From Formicarius rufipectus (lineage: Eukaryota > Chordata > Aves > Passeriformes > Formicariidae), in the NCBI GenBank assembly GCA_013399695.1, contig VXAU01000691.1, forward strand, positions 836,992 to 900,991: a DNA stretch of 64,000 bases, read 5' to 3'. The notes under the pieces were generated by a model, which saw only the letters and a program-made list of their open reading frames with translations, searched no databases and was not told where the DNA came from. How positions within the stretch are numbered: position 1 is the stretch's first letter; each line of letters begins with the position of its first letter. Below, piece after piece: positions 12,401-26,605 of the stretch. A program made the translations under genes and the position numbers.

Positions 12401-15400
12401 TCCCTTTGCTCTGCAGCTGTGTGTAGTAGCCACGTATCTCCAGCACTTAAACTTGAATAACCTCACAGAGACAGGAATAAGCTTTTCTCATACATGTATG
12501 TGCAATATTAGTACTCACTAGGGATGAAATCCCATACTTCCTGAGATGACTGGTTTCTAAACCTTCAGCTCTTGAAAGATTTGTGTATTTAAAGGAAATT
12601 ACAGGAAGGATATTTTGGGCTGGAAACAGAACATACCAAGCCCTATATAAGCTGTGCAGAGACAAGTCATATGGAGGAGTGAAATTTTAGTGCCTAGTCA
12701 AGATCTATAGTTTTCCAAATACAGCAGAAAATGTTTAAACATTAACAGCCAGACATCTGAAACAAATGGTGTTGGATAAAACCTCCCCTGACTACAAGTA
12801 TTTGAACTATTTCCAGATGGGGAACATGCTCATCTAATCAGTCTGGAAGTACAGATTCCAGTTGTTACAGAATGCAGGTCCCTCAGCAATCTGTGGGTTT
12901 TGTCTTCTGAGTCAGAGTTTGCCTCGAGTTCAACAGGAACATTTGAGAGTGATGCCCAACATGAGCAATGGCAATAGTTCAGACAAAAGCTTCACTTCAC
13001 TACTCAAGATGGAGAGGTTACTCCAACTGCATAAAAACTCATGAATGGTTGAATTATCTTATATTTTCAAAAAATATTCTCATGTATAACACACACTTTT
13101 ATCAGTATTTATATTTGCTATTTATATGACATAATAAAATTAATCTAATGGTTTGGTCCTTTCCTAAGATAACACAATATACAGAGTCAGAATTACACAA
13201 ATGCAGGAACTGAAAATGTTGTGTAAATGAAATATTTTAATAGGATTTAGAACAAGATGCTTCTTAAAGAGTTGATGTATCTGTCCTAACTGAAACTTAA
13301 GGACATAACTACAGTCTCTCTATCCTCTTACAGCAGGTAGATGGAGATATATAATACGCCATCTTTTGGACTTGCCATTTTACACGAAGACTGCTGGTGC
13401 CCAGACTCCAGGTTGCTGAATTTCAGTAAAGCATTAGGGGTACTACTGTCAATGCAGTCACCACCATATGAAGTGTATTACAGCATTATACACCTACCAA
13501 GTTGTGCTGGAGACACTTTTATCCCCTGAAACTGAAATTTTGACTACTTGATGTTCAGTAGAAACTAACATATAAATGTCTAATTCCATGAAAAAAAAAA
13601 TAAATGAAAGGATTTCAATTATTTGCTGTTAAAAACTACACTACAAAGTGTCCAAACTACAAAGAGAAATATTCCTCTAAGATTAATATATGACACCCAA
13701 ATCCATAATATACACCTATATGAAACAGTCTGGCAGCACTTCATCAGCCAAAGAATTTGCATGTTGGAAATTGCTAAGGCAGGCAGAATGTAATGCCTGA
13801 TGAGAGCTGACAGGCAAGGGATTAACAAGAATAGAGACACGTAATTCCACCCTAGGTTTTACCTGTAACTGACACAGGTAGAAGTATTTAATGAATTATT
13901 CCAAAGAGATGAAGAGAGTGACAGAGTCCTCCACCTGCCTCACATCAGCTCAGGCACTGTTTGATAGCTCTTGGCACCTGGTAACATCCTGGATAAATCC
14001 TAGATGGGATTGCTGCATTACTCACACAGAAGCAAGAATTAGCTTTAAGCAGGTGAAATGCAAACTGACTTTACAGTCCCTCACAGTGGGATCTTGATAT
14101 TGAGCAGGGATATAAACCCATCTACCAACAACACTCTGCATTACATCCTCACACTTCTTTTCCAGGACAATGGAGAAACAATCAAGCAACTTGTTCAAGA
14201 ATATCTAACAACCCCCTTACAAGGAGCCCAAGCCCTCTGACTTGCTGGTATTATGCTCTGCATGGAGGATCACTCTCTTACTCCTTTGGCTATCTGTGTG
14301 CATTACTGAATATTCATTGTGTGATTCATGGGACTGCAGCAGGTTTTAGTTCTCCTCTGGATCAGAGATAAAATTTCTAAATAGAGCTTTGTGGCTTGGA
14401 GTGTTTAGTTTTCCTGTAACATCATTACTAAGCTAGCTACACACATCCTAGGACATCAATTCCAGATCTCCTGCCAAAGATCAGATGAGATCCAAAGGAC
14501 TGCATTCATTAGCTGCCAAAAAATGCTGGGGGGAAGGGATAGAAAATTGCCTACATCTGTGACACTGGAAAAAAGAAATACAACACAGTTGAATATGAAA
14601 ATACAAGCAAATATTTACACAAGTTAAAAATGAATGTGGCAAACCAAATTTTAGTTTCAAAACACAAAGAAGCTTCTGAATGTTTGAGAGAATAGATTTT
14701 TGAACAAAGTCTTATGAAAGCACTAAAGGAATATTTTCACTTGATATTTAGGTAACATTTTCATTTGCTTACTTTTGTGCTGTGCTCCCCCCTACCACTC
14801 TCCCAGGAAGAATGCAAGTAGCTTTTCTTGATTGTTCCATTGTAGTGCCTGAATATTCTGTATTCTCTACAGATGGAGCTGTATATTAACAGAGTTGGTT
14901 TTGTACAAACAGCTCAATCAATGTAACACAAGGATTAATCATCATATGCATGATTTCCCATAAATGTTGGGGAGAAAAAACAGGGGCTTGAGAGAAGATT
15001 CTTCTGAGCCCTCACAGGAGCTATTTGTTTTTCAACCTCTTAAGATACTTGAGCCTTGAATGGAGTAGGAAACATTTCATCTTTTTCCTGGTTGGCTCCC
15101 ACCTAAGCCTCCTGAAAGCAGCATGAAAGGAGCTGGGGCACTAACCTGCTTCCTGGCATTGACTTTACTTATGCCCATTGTGTTACTAGCACACCCTCCC
15201 CCTTTTCAAAGCCCTGTTACTCTAAAGATGCTTTATTTTCCAGCTCCCCCCTCAAAGGAAGCATTTCATTCCTGTGTGGATGTCTCTGCTGCTCCCTCCA
15301 GCAGCTGCTCAGTCCATCCTGCTCGTGGAACAGCAGCGTGGCTGGGGCTGTGCTGGCAGCCCTGCAAGAAGGAATTGTGATGGCATGGATGACTGCACAT

Positions 15401-16848
15401 GAAAGCAACATGTATTGAGATCTTTGTTTGAAATATGAATTATTAACAATACACAAGTAGAATGGTTTTCCCTTCCATTCCATGTACCTGTGTACAGTTC
15501 ATCTGAGATATGGAACTTCATCCATAACGCAGTTCCTGGAAGTGGAAATAGAAGCACAACAGTGCAAGTAAATGCAAAGCAAAGAATTCAGTTCTGTTTT
15601 CTCTCCATTGTGATGGCACAGTGTTGAATAATGCAACCTTATATTTTTGAAATAATGCTTGCAATTTTAAACACACATATAAAGTTTTAGTGTAAGTTTT
15701 TAGTTTTTTTTCCTCTAAAAAGAGACCAGTCTTTTCATTGCTCTTTAGACAATATTCCAATTTAATTCTTTTTCCTAACTTAAACTTTATATAAATTCTT
15801 CAAAAGTGCCTTTGAAAGCCACATGCAATAATGAGAGGGGTAGAATACAGAAGTTTAAAGACATTACTTAATACAATTTTAATTCATAGAATAGGTCTGC
15901 CAATATTTTGGACAGTAAATAAAAAAATCTCCTCTAAAAGGGAACATGAAAGCAGACACAGACATGAATTCACGTAAGTGTTTCCCTAATGGCTCCCATA
16001 TAAGTTAAAAAAGGAAAAAAGAAGGGAGGGATCTTTCAGCTCCTGTATTCAACAGCCAAAACTGAGAGAGAACCTTAGAACTGTATATAAGGCTCTCAAA
16101 GGCAGCACTACTCAAACACAGAGTGGCTTGGAATGTGTTTCAAAGGAAACTCTGTAGAGTAGAACATCCTTCCAAAGGACCCTTTGGTAGAGCTGTAATC
16201 CTTCCCACTCCCCCTCACACCCAGTTGCTTCACTTTTTAGCAGAATCCTGATAACATTTCCTGCTTCAGAAAGAGGATGTAAAGTGTAGCCATGCTAACC
16301 TCAAAAGACTACATAATTAAACTCTAGTTTCCTATTTTACAGATCATCTTTGGCAACCCGGAATAGCTACTTAGCAGAATAAAAAGCATAAGTATTACTT
16401 TTATAAATAGGAATGATGCATTTAATACCTTTTTCCTTTATTAAGGCATTTAATATAATTACAGTGGAAATAATATATCCCTAAACTGGAGCTGTACATG
16501 TAGTTGGCACTCTGAAAATTTGGCTTCCCTTAGATTATGAAATACAGAAGAGACTTGAAGGATCTGATGGCCCTGAGCTCTACTCCAGCCACCTGACTTG
16601 AGTTGACCCTTAGAATTTCACAAGCAAGTTTGAATGCTGAAAATGAAATGCATGAAACACCATCCAAAGCACATGTGGAAAAGTGGAACGTAGTTGAAGT
16701 CAGATGAAAATCAGTGAAGGAAATAATTTCCCAGTGCATTGTAAAGGCACCAAAGGGTTAGTTAGTGACATAGCTGGGGATGGAGAGCAGTGTGACACTG
16801 GCAGGTGAATGGGCAAGTCGGCATTTGACCAAGTTTCCCCAGTGCCTC
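9423..16848. other. Gene-free unique sequence
   Basis: This 7.4 kb stretch has no recognisable exon or RNA gene. Simple sequence is limited to a short (AC)6 run at 9991-10003 and an A16 run at 11346-11361. Open frames reach 118 codons (10125-10481 plus) but show no domain, signal peptide or conserved-looking composition. An 85-codon plus-strand frame at 15123-15380 begins with a hydrophobic stretch and is opposed by two overlapping minus-strand frames; I do not accept it as a gene. No CR1 or LTR hallmark sequence was seen. Confidence 0.55.
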
Positions 16849-16857
16849 GGGGGGGGG
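16849..16857 (+). repeat. G9 homopolymer
   Basis: Nine consecutive G residues sit in a GC-rich patch directly upstream of a minisatellite. Long G runs are rare in this window. A run like this is a likely length-polymorphic and sequencing-error site. Confidence 0.9.
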
Positions 16858-16933
16858 CTCTGCACAGCCCCACCCTGCAGGAACCCCTGGCCCTGACATC
16901 TGCTCTGGGAACAGGGGCAGGTGGTGACTTTTA

Positions 16934-17036
16934 CCTGCCCAGCCACCAAGCTCCTGTTTCCCTCCTCCACCTGCCCAGCCACTGAGCTCTTTTCCCTCCT
17001 CCTGCCCAGCCACTTGAACTCCCTGTTTCACTCCTA
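16934..17036. repeat. Imperfect minisatellite, about three units of 31-36 bp
   Basis: The motif CCTGCCCAGCCAC begins units at 16934, 16970 and 17001. Each is followed by a variant of an AGCTCCTGTTTCCCTCC-like segment. Unit spacing is 36 then 31 bp, and the third unit decays by about 17036. Read on the minus strand it produces repeated Gly-Trp-Ala-Gly blocks in a 103-codon frame (16762-17073), which is a by-product of the DNA repeat rather than evidence of a protein. Confidence 0.8.
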
Positions 17037-20000
17037 TTTCAGTTCCCTGCTCCCCTCGATGGAGAGGAACCACTCTATAATTTCACCTGAGGCAAATCCA
17101 CCAGGAACACCCCCCCTTCTCAGCTCCTGCCACCTCTCCCCTTCAGTACTTTGGGGAAAACACTCCTTTGCAGGGCTGGCCATTTGCTCCAGGCCTGGGG
17201 GCAATGTAGTTTTAGACATCAATGGGTGAAGAAAAGCCTCTGTGCCAAGTGGGAGCCTTTCCCATCTTAGGATCTATAGGCCAGTTTAACTAAAAGAATG
17301 ATGATTTTTTTTTTCCCCTCATAGGGATTTTGCCTCTGTGAAATAGCTACACAAAGAAAAGGAGTCTCAGAGGAGTGCAAGCTCAACTCTACCTATAAAA
17401 ATAAGCTAGAGAAGGACCTGAAATATCTTCATATATTTACATATACACGAACAGATTATCTCATTAAATGTCTTGTATAGAGGCAGCAAAATAACTCAAT
17501 CCTCTATGTATTTTTAGTTGACACAAACATGGTGAATATGTACTTATTTGTGTGATATCAATTGCTCTCTTCTCTAATGCCCTTGCTCTGAGAAAATTGA
17601 AACTTCTATTAATTAACCAAAGTTCATCAGTTCAAAACATTCATTAACCTTTTTTGGGAAATGTGCACTGAGCACCAAATTATTCAGCATCCTGAAATCA
17701 AGTCACAACTTATCTGTGTATTATTTTTTAAAAAATATTGTTCAATATAGATGTGCATGAACCAAGCATATATCATTTTGGGAATACTTTTTTCCTACTC
17801 TAATTCCTTAGTGGTCAGCTCTCACAGAAAAATACATTTTTTTTTTTTAGCCTTATTTAAACAAAAGACTAATTTAAGAAGCCACATGAGATTTCAAATC
17901 TGTTTTCAGACATTATTAATTCAGTAGTATTAGGCTGTGCCCTCCTCTGACTCCAGCAGTGCCCTCTGAAGAAGCTCCTTGCACCAAATTAGCCCAATTC
18001 CCACTGATAAAGCCCCTCCACATCCATGTGGTTCTTAATCACTTTCTCACAAATTAGTTCATTTACATTAAGCTCAGTTTTTACCTACCAGGTCTTTACC
18101 AAACAACTTCATTTCACTTGGCAGGGCACACCAGAGGCCGAAATCATGCCAGGATTCTTTTTCTCCAGCTCTTTTTGGCTGTGGAAAGCTCCCACAGAAC
18201 CATCCCATGCTGAGACAGTCAGACTGGTCATGACAGGGGTGGCTCACCAGTCCCCCAGGTCTCTTAATTGTATTTGTTTCTAAAGACTCCACCAGATGTT
18301 AATAGTTCTGTTGACCTTTTTTTTTCTGGCCATTTCAGCTTAGTTCATTATTTATAAAGATGTGAAAAGCAAATCATTTTGGCTGTATTAAAAACTTGGA
18401 GTGATGTTTCATTTGAATTTTTCTCCCAGTTAAGGACACGGAGCTTATGTCGGTGATCTGTTATTTGTCATGCATGTGAAAAGCTGACTATACAGTAAAA
18501 ACTTTATTTGTTCTAAATAATAAGGGCAACAGCCTGCAGGCCTAGGCAAGACAAGGCCAATTCAGGCTCCATCAGGTCCTTTCAGTGGTAACATGGACAG
18601 AGATCTGTCAGGTGCCCTTGCAGCAAAGGCCAAACCCATCATCATTTTATCACCACATTTGTCTCAGAGCCCCTCTCATTACATTCCAGCTCCTAGTCAC
18701 TAATTTTTGGCACAGTTAAACTGAGAATTAACATCACTGCAGTTCCCTTTATCACTGTGTGCTGCATTTCAATATAAGAATATTTCCAAGTGATGTTGCC
18801 AGCCAGGAAGAAATATATTATTGGTGGGCAAATAAGGTAGGACTGCAAACTGCTCACAAGAGGAGTATCAAAGAATTAGTGCTTTAAACCCCTTGTTTCA
18901 CAGAAATCAGCACATTTATATCAAATAAAAAGATCTTGGGTAAAACATTCTCATCTTCAATCACATGTAACTAACATGGACTTTTCTGTTTCAAATGAGT
19001 TTCAGACTTAAGAGTTCCTATAATCTTTAGTAGGATCCTAATTTCAGAAGAAACCAACTGATTTTCAACAAGAGATAATTATAGCTGTCTGATCAGCACA
19101 AGAAACAATTGACAGTTAATTTTATTAATTTTTTTTAAACTGTTGATATGTAGACATGTAACTATATGGCAATGTTATTTATTATTACAAGAGGTTTATA
19201 ATTACCTTGAAATTGGCAACATCATGACTTATGTTCTCTCTTAGGACTAGACTGGGATAGCCTTCAGTGACTGTGTGTGTTTTCTAATCCCAGGGGGACA
19301 CAAAGGTCCCCATGATGCAACAAAACCCAGAAATACTCTAAAAACAGCCATCTGGACTTGTGGATTACTGCCCTTGCTAGCCATTCCCTAATTGAGCCCT
19401 GATTAAAAGGCACTGCACCAGCCTCAGAGCTAACCCACAATGCGTGTGAACTACCAGGGATGGGTATTCTTCAACTGATAAGTTAAAGTTTTACAAGGAA
19501 ACTCATTATGAACCTGTTCAATCCTAAGATATTCTTGGACACAGTCGTGTCTCAGGCCAGGACACAAACCCCATTCACATCACTCTCAGCTGCCACTGAA
19601 ACATAAAACTGAAATATTTAGATTTTTTGCCCAAGTTTACACTTGTCTGCTCACAGACACAGGGACTTCATGAGCACACCAGACACCATTCTATACTTCA
19701 CCTACTTCATGCCTCTCCTTGGCACAAGCTGTGCTTGCATTGCTTTCTCCTTCCTTACTTTCACAGTGTTTTTCCAAAGTGTTCAGGACAGTGCATTTTC
19801 CAGTGCCACATGGTTACATTATTCACCACAGACCCCAAAACATGAAGATAAGGACAGTAATAGAGGGAGAGAAGGAAATTCTTGTTCTAACAGTCTATGA
19901 TCTTGCCTTTCAAACATTCCTACAGTCTAATTCTAGGGAATGTCCCCTTAACAGTCAGAAACTGTCACACCTGCAAGAAAGAGCATTCCACTCAAATTAA

Positions 20001-22902
20001 TCCACACTGTCATTTATCCATCACTATTTACTGGTTTTCCACATATCACTACATCTTAACTGTCTGGAGAAACACTGTCAGCTCCACTGGCTTTATTGCA
20101 TTAACTACTCAAACCCAATTAGCAATAGGGGTATTCACTGGCTTTACTATAAGTTTCTTTCTCCTTCTCCAAAGGAGGAACTCTGTGAGAAAGTTTCTTA
20201 GCAATTAATGTTGCTTATTGCCATCTAAAAGCTGGAAACAATTCATGGAGATGCTGCCTAGAAACTTCACCTTGCAATTCTTCACAAACTACCAATTCTT
20301 AATTCACCACATAGGTGATAAATTCTGATGCAAAATAAAAGCATATATTAGTTTAAAATTTTGGGGGGTAGTTTACTATTTTATATTAATTATTAGCTTT
20401 CAATCATAAGGTTTGTTTTTATGTCTAATTTTAAATAGTATTAAATGTGATGGAAGTACCAGTATGGAGCGTGACTGGGATGCAGGTACATGTCAAACAA
20501 ACCCCTCAGAGACAAAAACCAACATCTTAAGTACAAACACTGAAATTCAGGTGTGGTTAAGAGAAATCTGGTGCTTTAGAAGAATTACAAGGAGGAGCAC
20601 TGGCCAAGGTGTAGTCATAAAATCCCCAGTCTCTGGGAATCTAAGGACCTACATGACTCTCTCTTGTTACAGATTCTTAAATCATCCACCTGCACAGGTG
20701 ACCTCCCCAGGACAAGTGACCCACATTGAAGGTCACCAGTGTGACCAAGTCTTGCTGTTAACTGAACATAAATCTCACATCTCCTTCCCCTTTTTCTTTT
20801 GAGTCTACAGAGCATTCTGGGCAAACTTCATTCTGCTCTCCTTAGGGAAGTCACACTCTATTGCTTGTGCTCTCTTTTAATAGAAATATTGGATACCACA
20901 TCCCCAGAGAAGCTTGAAAACTTGCAGTTAAATGGAAAGAATACACTTGACCACAGATCTCAGACTGATGGAGACACTTCATGCAAGTAATATAAGTAAA
21001 ATATTAATTCTAAGGTAATGGGAAAAGTGCCTTCCTTACTTTTCTTTCAATTTTAAAAAGCTTGAGACTTTCTTTGCTCCAGAGGAAAATTCCAGCAAGT
21101 TTTGAATTTTCAAATAAGCAATAAAAGACTTTAAGGAAAAAAAATAATTAAAAAAGGGTTTTTTCTCAGGCCCTCAGAGGTACTAGGCATTTACCTCTCT
21201 CCTAAAATCTTGTAAAATTAGCAGTCACACAATTCTGAAAGTGTGCCTGAAACGTGGATTCTTACCAATTTAAATGACGACTGCACACACCCTCCCAAAA
21301 GCAGAGGTAGAGCTTAAATTTTAAATAATGCAAATACACTGTACATATGAAACTACAGAACAGCTCCTGTGGATGTCTAGATAAACTCATCTTCATGAAA
21401 ATTGTAATTACTAGTCAACATTTCAGAGTGTTTTTGTAAGCCACATGATTTGTTCTAGTGCTGTTATAGACCTAAATCTGACTTCATTGAGGTCGTGCTC
21501 CAAGGCAAAACTGCACCACAGAGCAGAGCTGCAGGATAAGAGACAGAGGATTAAATCAATAGAGTCTCACATTTGATAATAAATCACAAGTGTGCCATCA
21601 GAGCATCTGCTGGGAGCAGGGCACGGTGAGGTGCAGTGATCAAGCTGATTGACATTCTGGTTTGAACATCGAGTCAGAATTAGTTCACCTTGGCTTCAGT
21701 AACTACCTGGCATGTAATACATATTTACAGCATTGTTGGTGGGGTTAGTGGGTAAGAGGAGAGTTCATCTTCATCCTCACATAATCCTTCATGCTTTGCC
21801 TGGCAGAGTCTCCAGTGAAGGGAAAAGGTAAGAACAGCTTCATCTGAGTCTGATTACATTAAGCTAAGACTTTTATAAAAATTGAGTTAGTGGCTTGATA
21901 TTCTTCAAACAGTTTCTACAGTAAAAAAAAAAAAAAAAATCAAATCGATGGTAAGTCATTTTTAAACCACAGAAGTACAATTTTAATATGTTTTGTAAGA
22001 GGATAGGACTGAAACCTGGAAAGGAGCTATATCCCAGATGGAACTGAAGGCATCGAAATGTCATTCACATTTGCTGTCAGCCAACAATTCAGTGGGGCAA
22101 AACCCAGCAGAACTATCTCTGTGCTGTTCCCCACATAAAGCTACTTGAACTTAGTTACAGATGATTAGAGAATAGATTTCTATCACCTGGCTAAATCTGA
22201 GGGGACTTCAGGCAGCTGAAGTGTTCCCTGTGCTGTTTCACAGCTTAATGCAGATGAAATGCTGCACTACACCAAACCTCTGCACCAGGGATGGGGAAAG
22301 TTGAGGTCAACACACACAGTTAAGGAAACTTCAGCAATGGAAAGACTTCCACAATTTGGTACTGGGCTGGGGGTCCCAGTGCCAGGGCATTTATTACCAG
22401 ATAAATAAAATCACCCTGTCTTATAACAGTGTTCAGGTGAGCAATGACAATAATTGGGCAAGGGAGCTCCCCTCTGATACTTGAATTGCACCACACGCTA
22501 AAAAATATGCTAATGAGATGATAATAAGATACCACATTTACAAGGCAATGCCACTTTTGTTAAGGAGCAAGTAAAAACACTGCAAAGAGGAACAAGAAAA
22601 CAAACCAACAAAACATAAGACATACTGAGACACTTTTTTCCTTCTAATATCAAAGCTGTTATTTAAGGAATAACAATGACAATATTTTGCTCAACAGAGG
22701 GGCAAAGAAAATCTGGCAGAGGTTGGCAGTAAAGTCAAAATTTACAATCCATAACATGGCCATGTCTTGATATAAGAACTACCTTTTTTTTTTTTTGAAA
22801 ATGCTGTATATTCTCCATCAAAGTTTCAAGTCAAGTTGTTCTACAAATGGAACAAATGCTGGCAAACATGAGGCAACTTCAACATTAGAGCAAAGCACCA
22901 GC
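17037..22902. other. Gene-free unique sequence with homopolymers
   Basis: No exon, RNA gene or transposon is recognised. Simple sequence includes T12 at 17837-17848, A17 at 21923-21939 and T13 at 22784-22796. The longest frame is 129 codons (20413-20802, plus) without recognisable content. A segment near 22380-22540 contains an octamer-like ATGCTAATGAG word, which is weak as a regulatory hint on its own. Confidence 0.55.
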
Positions 22903-22965
22903 AAAAAAAAAAAAAAAAAAACAACAACAAAACAAAACCCCAAACAAGAACAAAAACAACCACCA
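22903..22965 (+). repeat. A19 run with A/C-rich extension
   Basis: Nineteen A residues at 22903-22921 run into an ACAACAACAAAACAAAACCCC-like tract up to about 22965. This looks like a retroposon-style tail or slipped low-complexity DNA. No recognisable SINE or LINE body precedes it. It is translated in a 63-codon frame (22795-22986) as a Lys/Thr/Gln-rich stretch, which is an artefact. Confidence 0.85.
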
Positions 22966-25900
22966 CTGGCCCCCATTTCTTGCTAAAAATTATGACAATA
23001 AACCATGGTATGCAAAGGCTGTACAGCTGATATCCTATACAAGGACACTACATCTGCTTGCAAACACACCTTCTACCAAAAATTCAAACTAAAAACTGGA
23101 AACATCTCCTCCATTGGTATGCAGTTCCAGCTCAAGGTTACCTTTAAATCCCAAATTACAGCAAGTAAAAAGTGTCAACAAAATTTACTGAGAGAACAAA
23201 TTAAATATGCTGAAACAATGAGAGAGGTCGAGAATCTAAAGTTAATCAAAGTGTAAGATAGGGACACAAAACGTATTCTCCTGCTTGTCTAAACAACACT
23301 ACCACTAATTATTATCCTTCTGTCCTTTGTTAAGAGAAGTTTTAGGGATCTGAAGGATCAGTGGAAATGGAAAGAAAGTTTCCTTACATCATTCATAAGA
23401 AAAACTTCATATTCTAATTGTGCCACAAGACTTAAAGGATTGTCTTTACTGAACCAAGTTAAAGCACCCAAAACTTTCCAGGGGACAAGTTTTAAATCAG
23501 AATGTTCTCACAGAAAGAAAATAAGGGCAAAAATTATAAATCTGTCATAGAAATTGTATGACACATCTCATGTCTAAGGTGCGGATCCTAAGACTGGAAA
23601 ATACATTGAAAGAACAATGATAAAGGACACAAAAGGATTCTATGCAAAGGTTTACGAACATTGGCTGTTCCTAATGTTCATCTGAATAGTGATTCCACAT
23701 AACTTCTCTTTACTGCATATTCATTTTATGCATGTCAAGTGAAAAGGAGTATCTTCAACTGGTGATAGGAGGACTTTTCCCTCCTTCTCTCCTTAGAATC
23801 CATTTCATTCCTGCCTTTCCATTTGTGGAAAACTTCAGGCTGCAGTAGTTACCATGTCCTGTAGCACATAATTGTTACTAATGAATCTCAGCCTTTCATG
23901 ACCTGGGCAAAAGGAGTCATCAAGGCAAAACCTTTTTGTTCCACTATATTTTTTTGCCAGCAGGATCCCCCAAATGGCAATTCTTGCCATAACACAGCTG
24001 ATGTTGTTGTTCTCAGTCCCTACACGGAAGGGACAAACAGGGAAATTTTATAATTTGTAGTACTCCTGGGCAAAAGCACAAGAAGTCTTTCTTCTCATGA
24101 GCCAGAGAGTACTGGGAAGTGGTTGCCTTGAGAGTGCCAATCTCAAATATACACATGCACTACAATATAGAGCATCACTCATTAGGAACTTTAATTGTGG
24201 AGTAATTTTGACATCTGTTGATCTGCAGGATCCTTCAGGGTCTAATATCACACTGCTTTATTTTTTAGACAGCATATGTAAAAATCTGTGTATGCAAGAA
24301 AGGTGGAAATTCTATCAGGAGAGGAAAGGAAGCAACTACTGTAAGAACAAATAAACAGGGGTTTTTTATTATTTTTTTTCCCCATTGCTTTCTTTCCATG
24401 CTCTGATCTTCAATATAATCAGCAAAGCAAAATGACTGTTTTAAGATTGCTCTAAGTTCCCTGTATGTTCTTTACATATCCCAATAAAATAAAACAGAGC
24501 ATAAATGTATAAAGAAATCCCACTACTGAGTATTAAACCACTGTGAAAGCACACGCCTTTAGGTACTGCTTAATATCAGCCCTCCAAAACAGAAAACAGG
24601 ATATGCCTATTCATCTCTAGCAAACTGGGGCTGAATCAAAACACATTCAGAAAAAAAATTGTTTCCACATCACAAAAGATGAAAAAGAACATTTGCCTTA
24701 GTGAAGACAAAAGGTGGTAATTCAGGACCAAATGAAGATAGTCATTATTTTCTATCTCAAATTCAGTTGCTGGGGTTAGTTCCTCCTGTATGACAGTGTG
24801 ATACCAACATTATCAAGAAGAATAAAAAAAAAAGTCCATGTATGTCAAAAAATATTAAAAAACCCTTATAAAAACTTGAAGTATCTGGCAAAATACAAAC
24901 AGCAATAGTAAGCAAGTAGTTTAAAATTAATTTGTTTTCTGGAAGCATTTTTCTCTCAGTGTTCCTGTTCCTGTTCTGTTTTTTCCACGCTGTTATATAA
25001 AATCAGTTTTCTTCATTTATTTGGTCCATGCTGAGACTTCCATTGCTTATAATAATTTTACATGAAAACACCATCCCAGTGATTTTTTTCCAGACTTTTA
25101 ATGTAGAACTCAAAATTCTTAGAATTATGTGATTGTTTTGCAGTGAACATCATTGAATTATAAATACAAAAGACCTCTGTTTCACTTCTTGAAGGAAAAA
25201 ACCCAAACACAATAAAAAACAAGCAAACAAAAAAAAACCAACAGCTGAGTTTCTTCACAGACTAATTTTTTTCTGGTATTACTGTCTGAATAGCACAATG
25301 TGAGATGGTGGAAAGATTTGAAATATGTCTTAAAGAAAGGAGGAGAAAGGGGAGGTATAATATTAGAACAGAGTTTTAAATTTATGATCTTCAAACTATT
25401 TCTATTTGGACACTTCATAATGTGCCTCTGTTAAAGAGGATGCCAATCACCTGTTTTTACCTGTACTAATGAAACAACAAACTTATCCATGACTGTTAAA
25501 CCAAGCACACCCTGAAAGCTGAGTCCCTTTCCTCTTGAAACATTCCTGACATTATTTTCCTTCTAATTTCAAGTGTATACAGAAAATAGCGTTGCTCAGA
25601 ATGATGAAAAACTACAACACGAGTACAGTGAAGGGTCCCATAAAAATCAAATTTGCTTGAGTCCAGAAGACCACTACAACCTTCACAGAGGTTCCCCTTG
25701 TCTCCAAGCAACAACTCACGTGTGTACAGATTCTCCAGGGGAAGAGCCTCCAAATTTTCCCATCAGCACAAGCATAATTTACAGAAGAGGCCTCTGCTTA
25801 TATACAGGAAAAAAAGGGCAAAAGCCTTCAAAAATCCCCGTGGGAGGAGCAGGATTTTAACTGCTCCTCACAGAGAGGTACAGCTCCTTCTGGCTCCAGC

Positions 25901-26580
25901 ACCCAAAGCTTCAGAAGCTGGACCAAGCCCTGCCTTGAAGGCACACCCTCCACCAAGCAGCACAGGCAGCAGGACCAGTGGAGCTCAGATCTGATTGCAG
26001 TGGAGCAAACAGTCCAGTGCCTCAGAATTAAATAAAAAAACCCAACAGGAATAGCAAATACCACAGAGGAAAACAAAACTGCCTTTCAAACAGCCGCTGA
26101 ATTGAAAAGGAAGCCGGATTCACTGACTGAATTATTTACAATTATATTATTCTCAAAGATTGATTCCCACAACAAAGTGTTTCACCTCAGATCCACCACA
26201 ATTGGATGAAATTCACTTCATTTCTGCATCAGGACTTTTACTTCTGCTCTTCAGACCTATGGATTCCCTTAGGGACATCTGGCACAGCAGTTCCTCCATT
26301 TCCATCTGCTGGTCACCAGGAACTACCTGACACTGCACAACAGGACTGGTTTCAGGTGGCTGCAGAGGAACAGCTCTTCCCAAAGAGGTGTCACACAAAG
26401 AGCCCACCTCCAGTACTGTTCCCTCACATTAACCATTTTGAAGGAATGATCCAGGTGGCATTTTATGTGTTTATATAAAACAATTCCATTGATCTACAAG
26501 AAGTGTTATCCCATATACAAAGGCTTGCATCAAGCCTCAAATCAACATCCAAAATTCATTTGCTTCTCAGTGTCTCCCCA
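22966..26580. other. Gene-free unique sequence
   Basis: Nothing recognisable is coded here. Open frames reach 113 codons (25653-25994 plus), overlapped by a 95-codon frame in another reading and an 82-codon minus frame, as expected in the GC-richer patch at about 25840-26000. A/C-rich low-complexity sequence lies at about 25195-25240. Confidence 0.55.
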
Positions 26581-26605
26581 GCTTTAGAACTCTGAGTTCT
26601 AAAGC
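26581..26605. repeat. Perfect inverted repeat, 12-bp arms
   Basis: GCTTTAGAACTC at 26581-26592 and GAGTTCTAAAGC at 26594-26605 are exact reverse complements separated by a single T. About 0.004 such perfect 12-bp-arm structures at this spacing would be expected in 64 kb of random sequence. It could be a dimeric protein-binding site or a cruciform-prone slippage product. It does not bound a visible transposon. Confidence 0.9.
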
